Shown here: positions 17,849-26,833 of the stretch, piece by piece | Layout: each line of letters starts with the position of its first letter | How positions within the stretch are numbered: position 1 is the stretch's first letter | DNA from: Porcincola sp945869225 | Lineage (GTDB): Bacteria; Bacillota; Clostridia; Lachnospirales; Lachnospiraceae | Length of the DNA: 64,000 nucleotides | Assembly (NCBI RefSeq): GCF_052118625.1 | Contig: NZ_JBQKGW010000002.1 | Location: forward strand, 124,001 to 188,000 | Reading direction: 5' to 3' | Position numbers and translations under genes: made by a program | The notes under the pieces: model-generated | Database searches by the model: none | What the model was told of the DNA's origin: nothing | Seen by the model: only the letters and a program-made list of their open reading frames with translations

Positions 17849-18920
17849 GATCCTTCAGGTAACTCCTCCTCAGCTGGCCGCACGAAGCCGAAATGTCACG
17901 GCCCAGTTCTCTTCTGATGGTAACATGAATCCCCTTTTTTTCAAGCATTCTCCGGAAAGCCTCAATCTCACCTCTGTCAGGTTCCGTGAATTCCCGCTCC
18001 CTGACCGGGTTGACAGGGATCAGGTTGACATGGCAGTTCAGCCCCTTCAGCAGGCCCGCCAGCCGATCCGCGTCAGCTGCCGATGTATTGACCCCTCTCA
18101 CACAGCTGTATTCAAACGTAATCCGACGCTTTGTCTTCTCAAAATAAGCCTTCACGGCATCAATGACAGCGTGGATCTCGTACTTCTTCGCAATCGGCAT
18201 CAGTGTCTCCCGCTCCTTCTGCCCGGAGGCATGAAGGGAGAGCGCGAGCGTCACCGGCAGTCCTTCCTCCGCAAGGCGGTAGATGTTCGGCACAATCCCG
18301 CAGGTCGAGACGGTGATGTCCCTCAGGCTCAGGCGTTCCCCGTCCGGATCTCCGATGATTCTCAGGAAGCGGACCAGATTGTCATAATTGTCAAGCGGCT
18401 CCCCGCTGCCCATAATCACAACATGTGAGATACGCGCTCCCTCCAAGCGACTGATCTGAAGCACCTGCCCCAGCATCTCCGATGCAGTCAGATTGCGGAT
18501 CCGCCCTCCGATTGTGGAAGCGCAGAACCGGCATCCCATGCTGCACCCCACCTGAGACGAGATGCAGACAGAAAGTCCGTAGCTGTACCTCATCAGAACA
18601 GACTCGATGACATTCCCATCCTTCATCCGGAACAGATATTTCTTCGTGCCGTCCAGCCTGCTGGTCAGCACCTCAACAGGCTCCGGCTCGTCAATACAGG
18701 CCAGTGCCTCCAGCTTTTCCCGCAGCAGCTTTGACAGGTTCGTCATCTGGGAAATGGACGTCACGTGCTGTACATGCAGCCAGTCATAGATCTGTCCTGC
18801 CCGGAATTTTTTCTCCGAAATCTCTGTCATAAGGGCCTCAAGCTCCGCCGGATACATCGAGAGCAGGTCCCGCTTTCCATCTTCCTTTTTCTGCTCCTGT
18901 TCTGCGCTGTATTCTTCCAT
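17805..18920 (-). CDS. rlmN: Dual-specificity RNA methyltransferase RlmN
   Basis: Radical-SAM enzyme that methylates C2 of A2503 in 23S rRNA and A37 in some tRNAs. The iron-sulfur ligands are in CSMGCRFCAS, with the SAM-binding GSGEPLDNY following. The methyl-carrying Cys is in the C-terminal SASCGQLRR. I start at the ATG at 18920 (AAGGGGACAG before it), giving 371 residues. The open frame runs further upstream but that part overlaps rsmB and is not RlmN-like. The last about 18 residues after GQLRR extend beyond the usual end and overlap prpC. Confidence 0.96.
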   Translation of the reverse strand: MEEYSAEQEQKKEDGKRDLLSMYPAELEALMTEISEKKFRAGQIYDWLHVQHVTSISQMTNLSKLLREKLEALACIDEPEPVEVLTSRLDGTKKYLFRMKDGNVIESVLMRYSYGLSVCISSQVGCSMGCRFCASTIGGRIRNLTASEMLGQVLQISRLEGARISHVVIMGSGEPLDNYDNLVRFLRIIGDPDGERLSLRDITVSTCGIVPNIYRLAEEGLPVTLALSLHASGQKERETLMPIAKKYEIHAVIDAVKAYFEKTKRRITFEYSCVRGVNTSAADADRLAGLLKGLNCHVNLIPVNPVREREFTEPDRGEIEAFRRMLEKKGIHVTIRRELGRDISASCGQLRRSYLKDHGDILPDRCRIKTK

Positions 18921-19005
18921 CTGTCCCCTTCTCAGTTTCCACACATGCCTATTTCCCGGCGCAGGTGCGCCTAAGCCCGCAGCACACAGATACCCGACCA
19001 CAGGT

Positions 19006-20355
19006 TTATCCTTCCCGGCGCAGGCGCGCCAGGAAGAAGCCGTCGCAGTCATGAACCCCCGGCAGAAGCTGGAGATACCCGCCTGCGGTCGTCCTGCCCC
19101 GCAGCACCTCCGGAATGTACGGGTCGATCGATTCAAGCCGGAACGGAAAATGGTCCAGCACATACTGCAGATTCATCTGGTTTTCCTCCGCACCGATGGT
19201 GCAGGTCGAGAAAACCATCACGCCGCCCGGCTTTACATAATTCTGAGAGACGCTCAGGATCCGCTGCTGAATCCGCACCAGCTCCTCAAGCCGCGTCGGG
19301 TTCATCTTATACTTGATATCCTGCTTTTTTCCGATCACACCCAGTCCGGAGCAGGGCACATCGCAGAGCACGATGTCCGCCTTCTGAAAAGACTTTTCAT
19401 CGTACTTCATCGCATCCTTCAGCGCCGCCTGCATGTTGATCACGCCTAGCCGATCGATGTTCTCCTGCATCAGATCGACCTTCTTCTCAGAGATGTCCCG
19501 TGCCTCCACGTATCCGCTTCCCTTGAGGCGGTCAGAAAGATGAAGGCTTTTACCGCCCGGAGCGGCACAGACATCGATGCAGTAATCGCCCCAGTTCGGG
19601 GCAGCAATCTCCGTCACCAGCATGGAACTGACATCCTGGACATAGATCCAGCCGTTCCGAAACGCCGTGAGAGACTGCAGATAATTGACCCCGGTGAGCT
19701 TCAGCGCATAGTCCAGATAGGGATGCTGCAATACAGTCACGCCTTCTGAGACGAGCGACTGTATGATCTCCTCCTTCGACACCTGCTGCGTCCGGACACG
19801 GACCGTGATCGGGCGCTCCGTCTGGAAGGAGGCACACATCTTCTCGACATCCTCAAAAGAAAACTGGTACAGCCACTTCGTCAGAATCCACTGCGGCATG
19901 GAATAACGCACCGACAGATACTCCAGCGGACTTGCATCCGCCGACGGATAAGTCACCCCGTCCAGCCCGCGTGCGCAGGCCCTCAGGACCCCGTTCACAA
20001 ACCCCTTCAGATTGAAGAAGCCGCGTTTCTGCGCAATTTTCACAGCCTCATTGACAACCGCCGAATCCGGGACCGCGTCCATCCATTTCAGCTGATAGAC
20101 TGACATGCGGAGCAGATTGCGGATCAGCGGCTTCATATTGTAGATCGGCACCTTCGAGAAGCACTCGATGATATAGTCAATCTGAATCAGATTCTCGAGC
20201 GTTCCCTCCGTGACCCGGGAAATGAATGCCCGGTCCCTCTTGTCAAGATATTCATATTTTTCAAGCGTATCCCTCAGTGCAATATGGCTGTAGGCTTCCC
20301 CCTCGGTCACCTCCATCAGCACATCCAGGATCAGCGCACGGATATTCACTCCCAT
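19006..20355 (-). CDS. rsmB: 16S rRNA (cytosine-967 C5)-methyltransferase
   Basis: SAM-dependent enzyme that methylates C967 of 16S rRNA. The N-terminal NusB-like helical domain (about residues 1-130) is followed by the Rossmann methyltransferase domain: SAM motif CAAPGGKS, catalytic Cys in DVPCSGLG and the second Cys in FSTCTI. It is 449 residues long, normal for the family. It sits between the zinc peptidase and rlmN with an 85-nt gap to rlmN. Confidence 0.96.
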   Translation of the reverse strand: MGVNIRALILDVLMEVTEGEAYSHIALRDTLEKYEYLDKRDRAFISRVTEGTLENLIQIDYIIECFSKVPIYNMKPLIRNLLRMSVYQLKWMDAVPDSAVVNEAVKIAQKRGFFNLKGFVNGVLRACARGLDGVTYPSADASPLEYLSVRYSMPQWILTKWLYQFSFEDVEKMCASFQTERPITVRVRTQQVSKEEIIQSLVSEGVTVLQHPYLDYALKLTGVNYLQSLTAFRNGWIYVQDVSSMLVTEIAAPNWGDYCIDVCAAPGGKSLHLSDRLKGSGYVEARDISEKKVDLMQENIDRLGVINMQAALKDAMKYDEKSFQKADIVLCDVPCSGLGVIGKKQDIKYKMNPTRLEELVRIQQRILSVSQNYVKPGGVMVFSTCTIGAEENQMNLQYVLDHFPFRLESIDPYIPEVLRGRTTAGGYLQLLPGVHDCDGFFLARLRREG

Positions 20356-20419
20356 GTCTTTGCTATGTCCCCTGTTGTTGTCAGCAGCATCTTCCGGGCC
20401 TGACCGCCCGGCTTATCGG

Positions 20420-21130
20420 TTACCGTCTGTCCCTTCTGTCATTTGCCAGAATCAGAAGACGCAGAAGCTGCAGGATCGACGCGGCAAGCGCTGCGACATA
20501 GGTCATCGCCGCCGCTCTCAGAACCTGACGGCCGCCTTCAAGTTCATCCTCCGGAATAAGCTGGCTGGATTTCAGAATTTCAAGTGCCCTGTGGGAGGCA
20601 TTGAACTCCACCGGAAGCGTGATCAGCTGGAACAGCACAGCCACCATGAACAGGACAATGCCTGCGGTGATCAGCGGCTGAAGCGAGAAGATCAGCCCGA
20701 AGATAAAAATCGGCCATGACAGGGAGGATCCGAACTGTGCAGCCGGAACCAGTGTGCTTCTGAGCACAAGCGGCCCATAGTGGACCTTGTCCTGAACTGC
20801 GTGTCCGCTCTCATGCGCTGCCACGCAGATCGCCGCAACGGAACTGTAGGAATAGGTTGAATCAGACAGCCGGAGCGTCTTCGTCCTCGGATCATAATGG
20901 TCCGTCAGACTGCCCGACACATGCTCGATCGCGACGTTCTCCAGTCCCTGCGAATCAAGAATCATCCGGGCTGCCATCGCCCCCGTCAGCCCGGACCGGC
21001 TCTTCACCTTCTGGTACCTGGCAAATGTGCTTCTGACCTGTCCGCTTGCGATCATCGTCAGCACAAGGCCAAGAATCGCCAGCAGATACGTCCAGTCAAA
21101 GTAGATGGGATATCCGCCATAACCGTACAT
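20420..21130 (-). CDS. Zinc metallopeptidase, YugP family
   Basis: Membrane-anchored putative neutral zinc protease (Zn_peptidase_2 family). The metal site is AAHESGHAVQ (HExxH). The protein starts with a hydrophobic helix and has further hydrophobic segments after the active site (WPIFIFGLIFSLQPLI and ITAGIVLFMVAVLFQLI) and at the C-terminus. It has 236 residues. The conserved position between fmt and rsmB recurs in Clostridia and suggests a role tied to protein synthesis or membrane protein turnover. The substrate is not known. Confidence 0.9.
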   Translation of the reverse strand: MYGYGGYPIYFDWTYLLAILGLVLTMIASGQVRSTFARYQKVKSRSGLTGAMAARMILDSQGLENVAIEHVSGSLTDHYDPRTKTLRLSDSTYSYSSVAAICVAAHESGHAVQDKVHYGPLVLRSTLVPAAQFGSSLSWPIFIFGLIFSLQPLITAGIVLFMVAVLFQLITLPVEFNASHRALEILKSSQLIPEDELEGGRQVLRAAAMTYVAALAASILQLLRLLILANDRRDRR

Positions 21131-21156
21131 GCCAATTTCTCCTTTCAGCTGTCGTT

Positions 21157-22260
21157 TCAGTATCCGAGCCTTTCGCCCTCGCTCTGTCTGTATCCTCTGA
21201 GAAACGCGTCCACAGCCATCCTCTTCTTGCCTTCCGGCTGCAGCTCGAGAAGTGAAAGCTGACCGTATCCGGTCTGCACGACGAGTTCCGTCTTCGTCAC
21301 CCTGACGATCGTTCCCGCCCCGGCACCATTCGGCGCAGCATCCTTTCCATCCCAGGCAGCCTCCTGAACGGCGTCTTTCCCCTGTGCGTACGGCTCCTGC
21401 ACGGCTTCCGGATGCAAGTTCTCCTGCTCCCTGTCTGAGGCAGCTTCAACGTCTGTCACAGGGCGGACAACTTCCGCCTTCCAGATTTTCAGCATCTTGC
21501 CGTGCTCGAAGGTATAGGCGCTCGGCCACGGGGACAGCCCGCGAATCATGCGTTCAATTTCATCTGCGCGCTTCGTCCAGTCCACCAGCCCGCTCTTTTT
21601 TGTCAGCATCGACGCATACGGCGTTGTGCTTTTCTCCGGCTGCGGCTTTAAGACGGCTCTTCCGGCTTCGATCTCCCGCATCGTCCTGAGCAGAAGCTCC
21701 GCCCCGACGGGCATCAGACGGTCGAACAGGCTCCCGCCCGTCTCGTCCTCTCGGATCCGGACGGCCTCCTGGCTGATAATATCGCCGGTGTCCAGGCCGG
21801 CGTTCATCTTCATGATTGTCACACCGGTCTTTGTATCTCCGCTGATGATCGACCACTGAATCGGAGCCGCTCCTCTCCACGCTGGAAGAAGAGAGGCGTG
21901 GACATTCAGGCAGCCATACGGCGGGATGTCGAGTATCGCCTGCGGGATGATCTGTCCAAACGCCGCTACAACGATAAAATCCGGCCGAAGGCGGCGGAGC
22001 AGCTCCACGTTCTCCTCCTGCCTGATCCTTACAGGCTGAAACACCTCGATCCCGTGGCGCATCGCCGTCTCCTTGACCGGCGAGAACTGAACACCTTTCC
22101 CGCGTCCTTTGGGCCTGTCTGGCTGCGTAAAGACCGCCATGACATGGTATTCAGACTGTATCAGCGCCTCCAGAATCCCGGATGCGAAATCCGGTGTTCC
22201 CATGAATACGACCTGACACTGCGGGGCAGGCTTTCCGGCAGAATGTTCTCCTGTTCCCAT
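21157..22260 (-). CDS. fmt: Methionyl-tRNA formyltransferase with a linker insertion
   Basis: Formylates initiator Met-tRNA using 10-formyltetrahydrofolate. The catalytic domain shows FMGTPDFA, the folate-site HASLLPAWRGAAPI and the Asp region GDTKTGVTIM. I take the ATG at 22260, four nt after the def stop, because GAGGACG precedes it; an in-frame ATG at 22293 would overlap def. The 367 residues exceed the usual 310-320. The surplus is an Ala/Glu/Gln-rich stretch of about 50 residues (around 273-322) in the C-terminal tRNA-binding domain, before the beta-barrel strands resume with AGTIVRVTK. Confidence 0.95.
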   Translation of the reverse strand: MGTGEHSAGKPAPQCQVVFMGTPDFASGILEALIQSEYHVMAVFTQPDRPKGRGKGVQFSPVKETAMRHGIEVFQPVRIRQEENVELLRRLRPDFIVVAAFGQIIPQAILDIPPYGCLNVHASLLPAWRGAAPIQWSIISGDTKTGVTIMKMNAGLDTGDIISQEAVRIREDETGGSLFDRLMPVGAELLLRTMREIEAGRAVLKPQPEKSTTPYASMLTKKSGLVDWTKRADEIERMIRGLSPWPSAYTFEHGKMLKIWKAEVVRPVTDVEAASDREQENLHPEAVQEPYAQGKDAVQEAAWDGKDAAPNGAGAGTIVRVTKTELVVQTGYGQLSLLELQPEGKKRMAVDAFLRGYRQSEGERLGY

Positions 22261-22264
22261 ATTT

Positions 22265-22771
22265 TCAGACGTCCTCATCTTCGTCTTCTTCATCCTCTTC
22301 CTGCGGCTGTGTGCTGTACAGTTCTCCTTCTACCTTGGATATGTACATCACACCATCGAGATGGTCAATTTCATGGCAGAGGGCTCTGGCGAACAGATCC
22401 CGTCCCTCGACCGTGATTTCCTTCATGTCGAGATCAAGCGCCTTCACAATCACATGCTCCGGGCGCGTGACCTGTCCGGCCTTTCCCGGAACCGACAGGC
22501 AGCCCTCCGATCCGGTCTGCTCTCCATCCTGCTCCACAACCACCGGGTTCACCAGCGTCACCGGTCCCTCCCCGACATCGATCACGACGATTCGTCTCAG
22601 AACGCCAACCTGCGGAGCCGCCAGCCCCACGCCCTCCGCATGATACATCGTCTCCAGCATATCAGATGCAAGTGTGCGGAGCCGCGGAGTCATCTCCTTC
22701 ACCTCGCGGCACTTCTTTGTCAATACCTCGTCGCCGAGGGTACGAATCTGTCTCAGAGCCATATCTCTCAT
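22265..22771 (-). CDS. def: Peptide deformylase
   Basis: Metalloenzyme that removes the formyl group from nascent proteins. All three motifs are present: GVGLAAPQVG, EGCLS with the metal-binding Cys, and HEIDH with the two His ligands. It is 168 residues long with an acidic tail of Asp/Glu. Met4 (22762) is an equally good start since AAGGATGAGAG lies before it. It pairs with fmt 4 nt downstream, so the enzymes that add and remove formyl groups are made together. Confidence 0.97.
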   Translation of the reverse strand: MRDMALRQIRTLGDEVLTKKCREVKEMTPRLRTLASDMLETMYHAEGVGLAAPQVGVLRRIVVIDVGEGPVTLVNPVVVEQDGEQTGSEGCLSVPGKAGQVTRPEHVIVKALDLDMKEITVEGRDLFARALCHEIDHLDGVMYISKVEGELYSTQPQEEDEEDEDEDV

Positions 22772-22838
22772 CCTTTCCTTCTATCCGGCACGCTGTCGTC
22801 CGGTTTCCATTCTCCACCTGTTCCAGACGGGCTGCTTT

Positions 22839-25052
22839 CTAGTCTGCGTCAAACTGAATATCAACCGCCCGGAACCCTTCATTTGCGCCGATATAGCGCT
22901 CCATCCTGTCCTTTGACACACGCAGCACCCGTCTGTCCGGGCACTTCAGATAGATGGCCATGTGGTAGATATCGGCAATCTTCCCCACGGCCTCATCTGA
23001 GGGTCCCAGCACGACCGCAGTCGTCACGTTGCTGAGAATGCGGTCAAGCAGTCCCCGCAGGTGGGCGGCAGCAGCTTCAAGCTGTTCCTTGTCCGCGCAG
23101 GACAGATGCACCTGCAGCAGGCCGCCTGCCGGCGGATACCCCGAGAGCGCCCGGTAATGCATCTCCCTGCGGTAGAAGCTGTCGTAGTCCTGCCGGGCTG
23201 CGCACTGGATCGCATAATGGTCAGGCTGATACGTCTGAATCAGCACCCTGCCCGGCTTTTCCGCACGTCCCGCTCTTCCCGCTGCCTGCGTCAGAAGCTG
23301 AAAGGTCCGCTCGGCCGCCCTGAAATCCGGCACATTCAGGGAAAGATCCGCTGCAAGGATCCCCATCAGCGTCACATCCGGGAAGTCATGTCCCTTGACG
23401 ATCATCTGCGTTCCGATCAGGATATCTGCCTCATGGGATGCAAACTTTGACAGGATTTCCAGCTGTCCATCCTTCCCTGACGTCGTGTCCTTGTCCATCC
23501 GGAGGACGGCGGCGGAAGGAAACAGCTGACGGACTTCACGCTCGATCTGCTCTGTCCCTGCCTTGAACGTCCTGAGAAACGGGCTTCCGCAGGACGGACA
23601 TGTACCCGGCAGACTTGTCTGATATCCGCAATAGTGGCAGACCAGCCGGTCTCTTCCATGCAGCGTCAGAGCCACATCGCAGTGCGGACACTTCAGGACC
23701 TCTCCGCAGGCTCTGCAGGTGATAAATGAAGCCACGCCTCTTCTGTTCAGAAACAGCATGGCCTGCTCATGCCGCCTCAGTGTCTCCTGAATGGCATCGC
23801 GAAGTCTCTGCCCGATCATGGTACGGTCGCTGACTCCCCTCTCCTTCCTCAGATCCACAATCTCGACCTGTGGAAGCACCGATCCTCCTGCCCGCTGTGT
23901 CAGCCGGAATTCCTTCAGAAGGCCCCGCTCCGCCGCATAAGAAGCCTCGAGCGAAGGCGTCGCGGAGCCCAGGACAACCTTCGCCTTCTCCATTTCTCCC
24001 CGCCGGAACGCCACGTCGCGCGCATGGTAGCGCGGCGCCTGCCCGCTCCTGTAGCTTTCCTCGTGCTCCTCATCAATCACAATGATGCCCAGGTGCTCGA
24101 ACGGCGTGAACAGCGCCGACCGGGGTCCGATCATCACGTCAATCTCTCCGCGGCGTGCCCGCTCAAACTGGTCAGACCGCTCGCCGGCGCTCATCTTCGA
24201 ATGAATGATGGAAACCCGGTCACCGAAGCGGTGGTAAAACCGCATCAGGGTCTGGTAGGTCAGCGCGATCTCGGGAATCAGCACAATCGCCTGCTGACCG
24301 TGTTCCACCGCGCAGGCGATCAGTTCAATATAGACCTCCGTCTTCCCGGATCCGGTCACGCCCCGGATCAGATACCTTCCTTCCGGATTCTCTTCCCAGG
24401 TACCGCAGATTGCACGGACGATTTTCTCCTGCTCTTCATTCAGTGTGACGCCCTTGTGAGAAAAGGCCTCCGGCAGCTTCGGAGTCCGGTATGCGTCCTC
24501 ACTCTCTACCCGGACGAACCCTTTCTGCGCCAGAGCCCGGACAACCGCCGGCGTTACATTCAGCTTCTGTGTGACAACCTCCCAGGGAAGGGTCTCTTCC
24601 TCCGAAAGGGCTGCCAGAAGACGCTCGCGTGCCTTCTGCTTCTTTACCCGGCAGGCGGCAGCCGCACGCCGGGCTCCATCTGCAGAAACCGCCAGCGTCA
24701 CCCGCTTCTGCTGACGGACCTTCATCTTTGTTTTTCTGGGAAGAACCGTGCGGAGCGCCTGCAGGAAGGTACTGCCATACCGGTCCCTGATCCAGACCGC
24801 CAGTCCGGTCAGCCGGCTCTCCTCGCTTGTCGCCTCATTGTCAACCCGCGCAAGCGGCCTGATTTTTTCTTCCTCAATCTTTGGGGTGTCTGAGAATCCC
24901 ACAATATAGCCGGTCACCATCCGTTTTCCGAACGGAACCGAAACAAGCGTGCCGACATCGCAGCTGCCGGCGAGTCCCTCCGGCACCCGGTACTGAAAGC
25001 TCCGGTCCAGCGCATGGGCGGAAATATCCACGATCACATCTGCGAACCTCAT
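22839..25052 (-). CDS. priA: Primosomal replication restart helicase PriA
   Basis: 3'-5' superfamily 2 helicase that recognises stalled forks and reloads the replisome. An N-terminal DNA-binding domain is followed by Walker A GVTGSGKTEVY, DEAH-type DEEHEESYRSGQ, and a zinc-binding insert with paired cysteines (CRACG, CPHC, CHYCG, CPSCG). The helicase C domain includes GTQMIVKGHDFP and QAAGRAGR. It has 737 residues, normal length. It lies between murE and def, the usual Firmicute position. Confidence 0.97.
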   Translation of the reverse strand: MRFADVIVDISAHALDRSFQYRVPEGLAGSCDVGTLVSVPFGKRMVTGYIVGFSDTPKIEEEKIRPLARVDNEATSEESRLTGLAVWIRDRYGSTFLQALRTVLPRKTKMKVRQQKRVTLAVSADGARRAAAACRVKKQKARERLLAALSEEETLPWEVVTQKLNVTPAVVRALAQKGFVRVESEDAYRTPKLPEAFSHKGVTLNEEQEKIVRAICGTWEENPEGRYLIRGVTGSGKTEVYIELIACAVEHGQQAIVLIPEIALTYQTLMRFYHRFGDRVSIIHSKMSAGERSDQFERARRGEIDVMIGPRSALFTPFEHLGIIVIDEEHEESYRSGQAPRYHARDVAFRRGEMEKAKVVLGSATPSLEASYAAERGLLKEFRLTQRAGGSVLPQVEIVDLRKERGVSDRTMIGQRLRDAIQETLRRHEQAMLFLNRRGVASFITCRACGEVLKCPHCDVALTLHGRDRLVCHYCGYQTSLPGTCPSCGSPFLRTFKAGTEQIEREVRQLFPSAAVLRMDKDTTSGKDGQLEILSKFASHEADILIGTQMIVKGHDFPDVTLMGILAADLSLNVPDFRAAERTFQLLTQAAGRAGRAEKPGRVLIQTYQPDHYAIQCAARQDYDSFYRREMHYRALSGYPPAGGLLQVHLSCADKEQLEAAAAHLRGLLDRILSNVTTAVVLGPSDEAVGKIADIYHMAIYLKCPDRRVLRVSKDRMERYIGANEGFRAVDIQFDAD

Positions 25053-25080
25053 AGCCCTCCTGACTCATCTGCCCGGGCAG

Positions 25081-26583
25081 TTACACGCCTTTGTCTTTTT
25101 CATCCTCCGCCAGGATATCCCGGATCAGCACCCGCTCATCCATCGGGTATTTCTTCCCGTTGATCTCCTGGTAGTCCTCGTGCCCCTTGCCGGCCAGCAC
25201 AATGATGTCGCCTGGCTTTCCGTGATGGATGGCATAGGCGATCGCTTCCTTCCGGTCCGTAATCCGGATGTATTTTCCGGTCGTCTTCTTTATGCCGACC
25301 TCGATGTCATCCATGATCGCCTCCGGATTCTCATACCTTGGATTGTCGGACGTGATGATCGTAAAATCTGCCATCCTGCCGGATACCTCACCCATCTCGT
25401 ACCGCCTTGCTCTGGCGCGGTTTCCGCCGCAGCCGAACACGCAGACCAGTCTGCCAGGATGGTATTCTCTCAAGGTCGTCAGGATGCTGGAGAGCGCCAT
25501 TGCGTTGTGCGCATAGTCAATCAGCAGGATAAAGTCATCGCTGACCTTGACCATCTCCACGCGCCCCTTGACGCGGACATCCTTCAACGCCTTCAGGTAA
25601 TCATCCTCCTTCACGTCAAAGTGCCTGCAGATTGCAATGGCGCAGAGCGCATTGTAGACACTGAACCGTCCCGGAATGTCCGTCACAACATGGAAGTTCA
25701 GCTCCCCCTTCACGTCAAAGGACGTCCCGAGATATCCCGGATGATAGATCAGCTTTCCATTCTCTGCATAAAGATTGTCCGTCTCCTTCAGGCCGAACGT
25801 CTCAACACTGCAGGTATGTCTCTCCAGAATCCTGCCGAGGTGAATATCATCTCCATTGAAGATGCCGACTTTGCACATCCGAAACAGCCTGCTCTTGCAT
25901 TCCATGTAATCGTCAAAGGACGAGTGCTCCCCCGGCCCGATATGGTCTGCGGAGATATTCGTGAAGACACCGATATCAAACTCGATTCCCTCGACTCTGT
26001 GAAGCATCAGCGCCTGCGAGGAAACCTCCATCACGACAACCTGGCAGCCCGCCTTCACCATCCGCGCCAGATACCCCTGAAGCGTCAGGGACTCCGGCGT
26101 CGTGTTGGCACTTGGGATCTGCTCCGATCCGATCAATGTCTCAATCGTTCCGATCAGCCCGACCTTGTAACCGGCCTGCTCGAGAATGGCCTTGACCATA
26201 TAGGTCGTCGTGGTCTTGCCCTTCGTCCCGGTCACACCGATCATCTTCAGCTTCGAGGATGGATTGCCATAATAGACAGCCGCCATACGTGCCATCGCAA
26301 TCCGGGTATCATCTGTCTTGATAAATGTCACACCATCCGCATCGGTTCCGTACGCCTTCAGGTCGACCTCGTCTTCTACAATGATCGCGGCAACATTCTT
26401 TTTCAGCACATCCGGGATGTATTTATGACCGTCCGCAACTGCCCCCTTGATACAGACAAAGACAACACCCTCTCTGGCCTTTCTGGAATCATTCACGATC
26501 TCCGTGACCGTTGTCCCATCCTCTCCGCAGAGCACCTGATACGGGACATCCTTCAGAAGTTCCTTCAGTTTATAGTCTGCCAT
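25081..26583 (-). CDS. murE: UDP-N-acetylmuramoyl-tripeptide synthetase, meso-DAP type
   Basis: Mur ligase that adds the third residue to the peptidoglycan stem peptide. ATP loop GVTGTKGKTTTT, central domain and C-terminal domain are all present. The specificity motif is DNPR (in SDNPRYENP), the form tied to meso-diaminopimelate rather than lysine, so the organism should have DAP-type wall. The ATG at 26583 has AGAGGAGAAAG before it and gives 500 residues. It is the first gene after a strong promoter and likely leads the operon to thiN. Confidence 0.96.
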   Translation of the reverse strand: MADYKLKELLKDVPYQVLCGEDGTTVTEIVNDSRKAREGVVFVCIKGAVADGHKYIPDVLKKNVAAIIVEDEVDLKAYGTDADGVTFIKTDDTRIAMARMAAVYYGNPSSKLKMIGVTGTKGKTTTTYMVKAILEQAGYKVGLIGTIETLIGSEQIPSANTTPESLTLQGYLARMVKAGCQVVVMEVSSQALMLHRVEGIEFDIGVFTNISADHIGPGEHSSFDDYMECKSRLFRMCKVGIFNGDDIHLGRILERHTCSVETFGLKETDNLYAENGKLIYHPGYLGTSFDVKGELNFHVVTDIPGRFSVYNALCAIAICRHFDVKEDDYLKALKDVRVKGRVEMVKVSDDFILLIDYAHNAMALSSILTTLREYHPGRLVCVFGCGGNRARARRYEMGEVSGRMADFTIITSDNPRYENPEAIMDDIEVGIKKTTGKYIRITDRKEAIAYAIHHGKPGDIIVLAGKGHEDYQEINGKKYPMDERVLIRDILAEDEKDKGV

Positions 26584-26677
26584 TCGACTTTCTCCTCTTA
26601 TCAATCCGGCCTCCGCTGACGAAGATCGTCAGCGCTGCCCTGCATCAGTTCCATGAAAATTGCAGAACTTTCCCCTC

Positions 26678-26706
26678 ATTATAGCATCCCGCCTGCTGCC
26701 GCTCAA
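26678..26706 (-). promoter_or_regulatory. SigA-type promoter for murE and the downstream operon
   Basis: Minus strand: -35 TTGAGC (26701-26706), 17-nt spacer, -10 TATAAT (26678-26683), about 95 nt before the murE ATG. Confidence 0.8.
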
Positions 26707-26762
26707 CTGCCGGAATACAGGCGGAATCCCGCACATCAAACTGGCCTTTGTCCGAAACAGCC

Positions 26763-26809
26763 AAAAAGGGAGCCTGCAGGAGCGGCATCCTTCGCCTCTC
26801 CCCGGCTCC
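26763..26809 (-). terminator. Probable intrinsic terminator after the antiporter gene
   Basis: GGAGCC/GGCTCC arms (26804-26809 and 26069-style partner at 26769-26774) enclose an inner GGGGAG/CTCC pairing, followed on the minus strand by CTTTTT. The loop is large, so strength is uncertain. Confidence 0.55.
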
Positions 26810-26833
26810 TCCGATTTTTGCAGAAATGCATTC

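Noticed and set aside
18921..19163. N-terminal extension of RlmN by 81 residues
   Set aside because: It overlaps rsmB, does not look like RlmN, and the internal ATG at 18920 has a good ribosome site.
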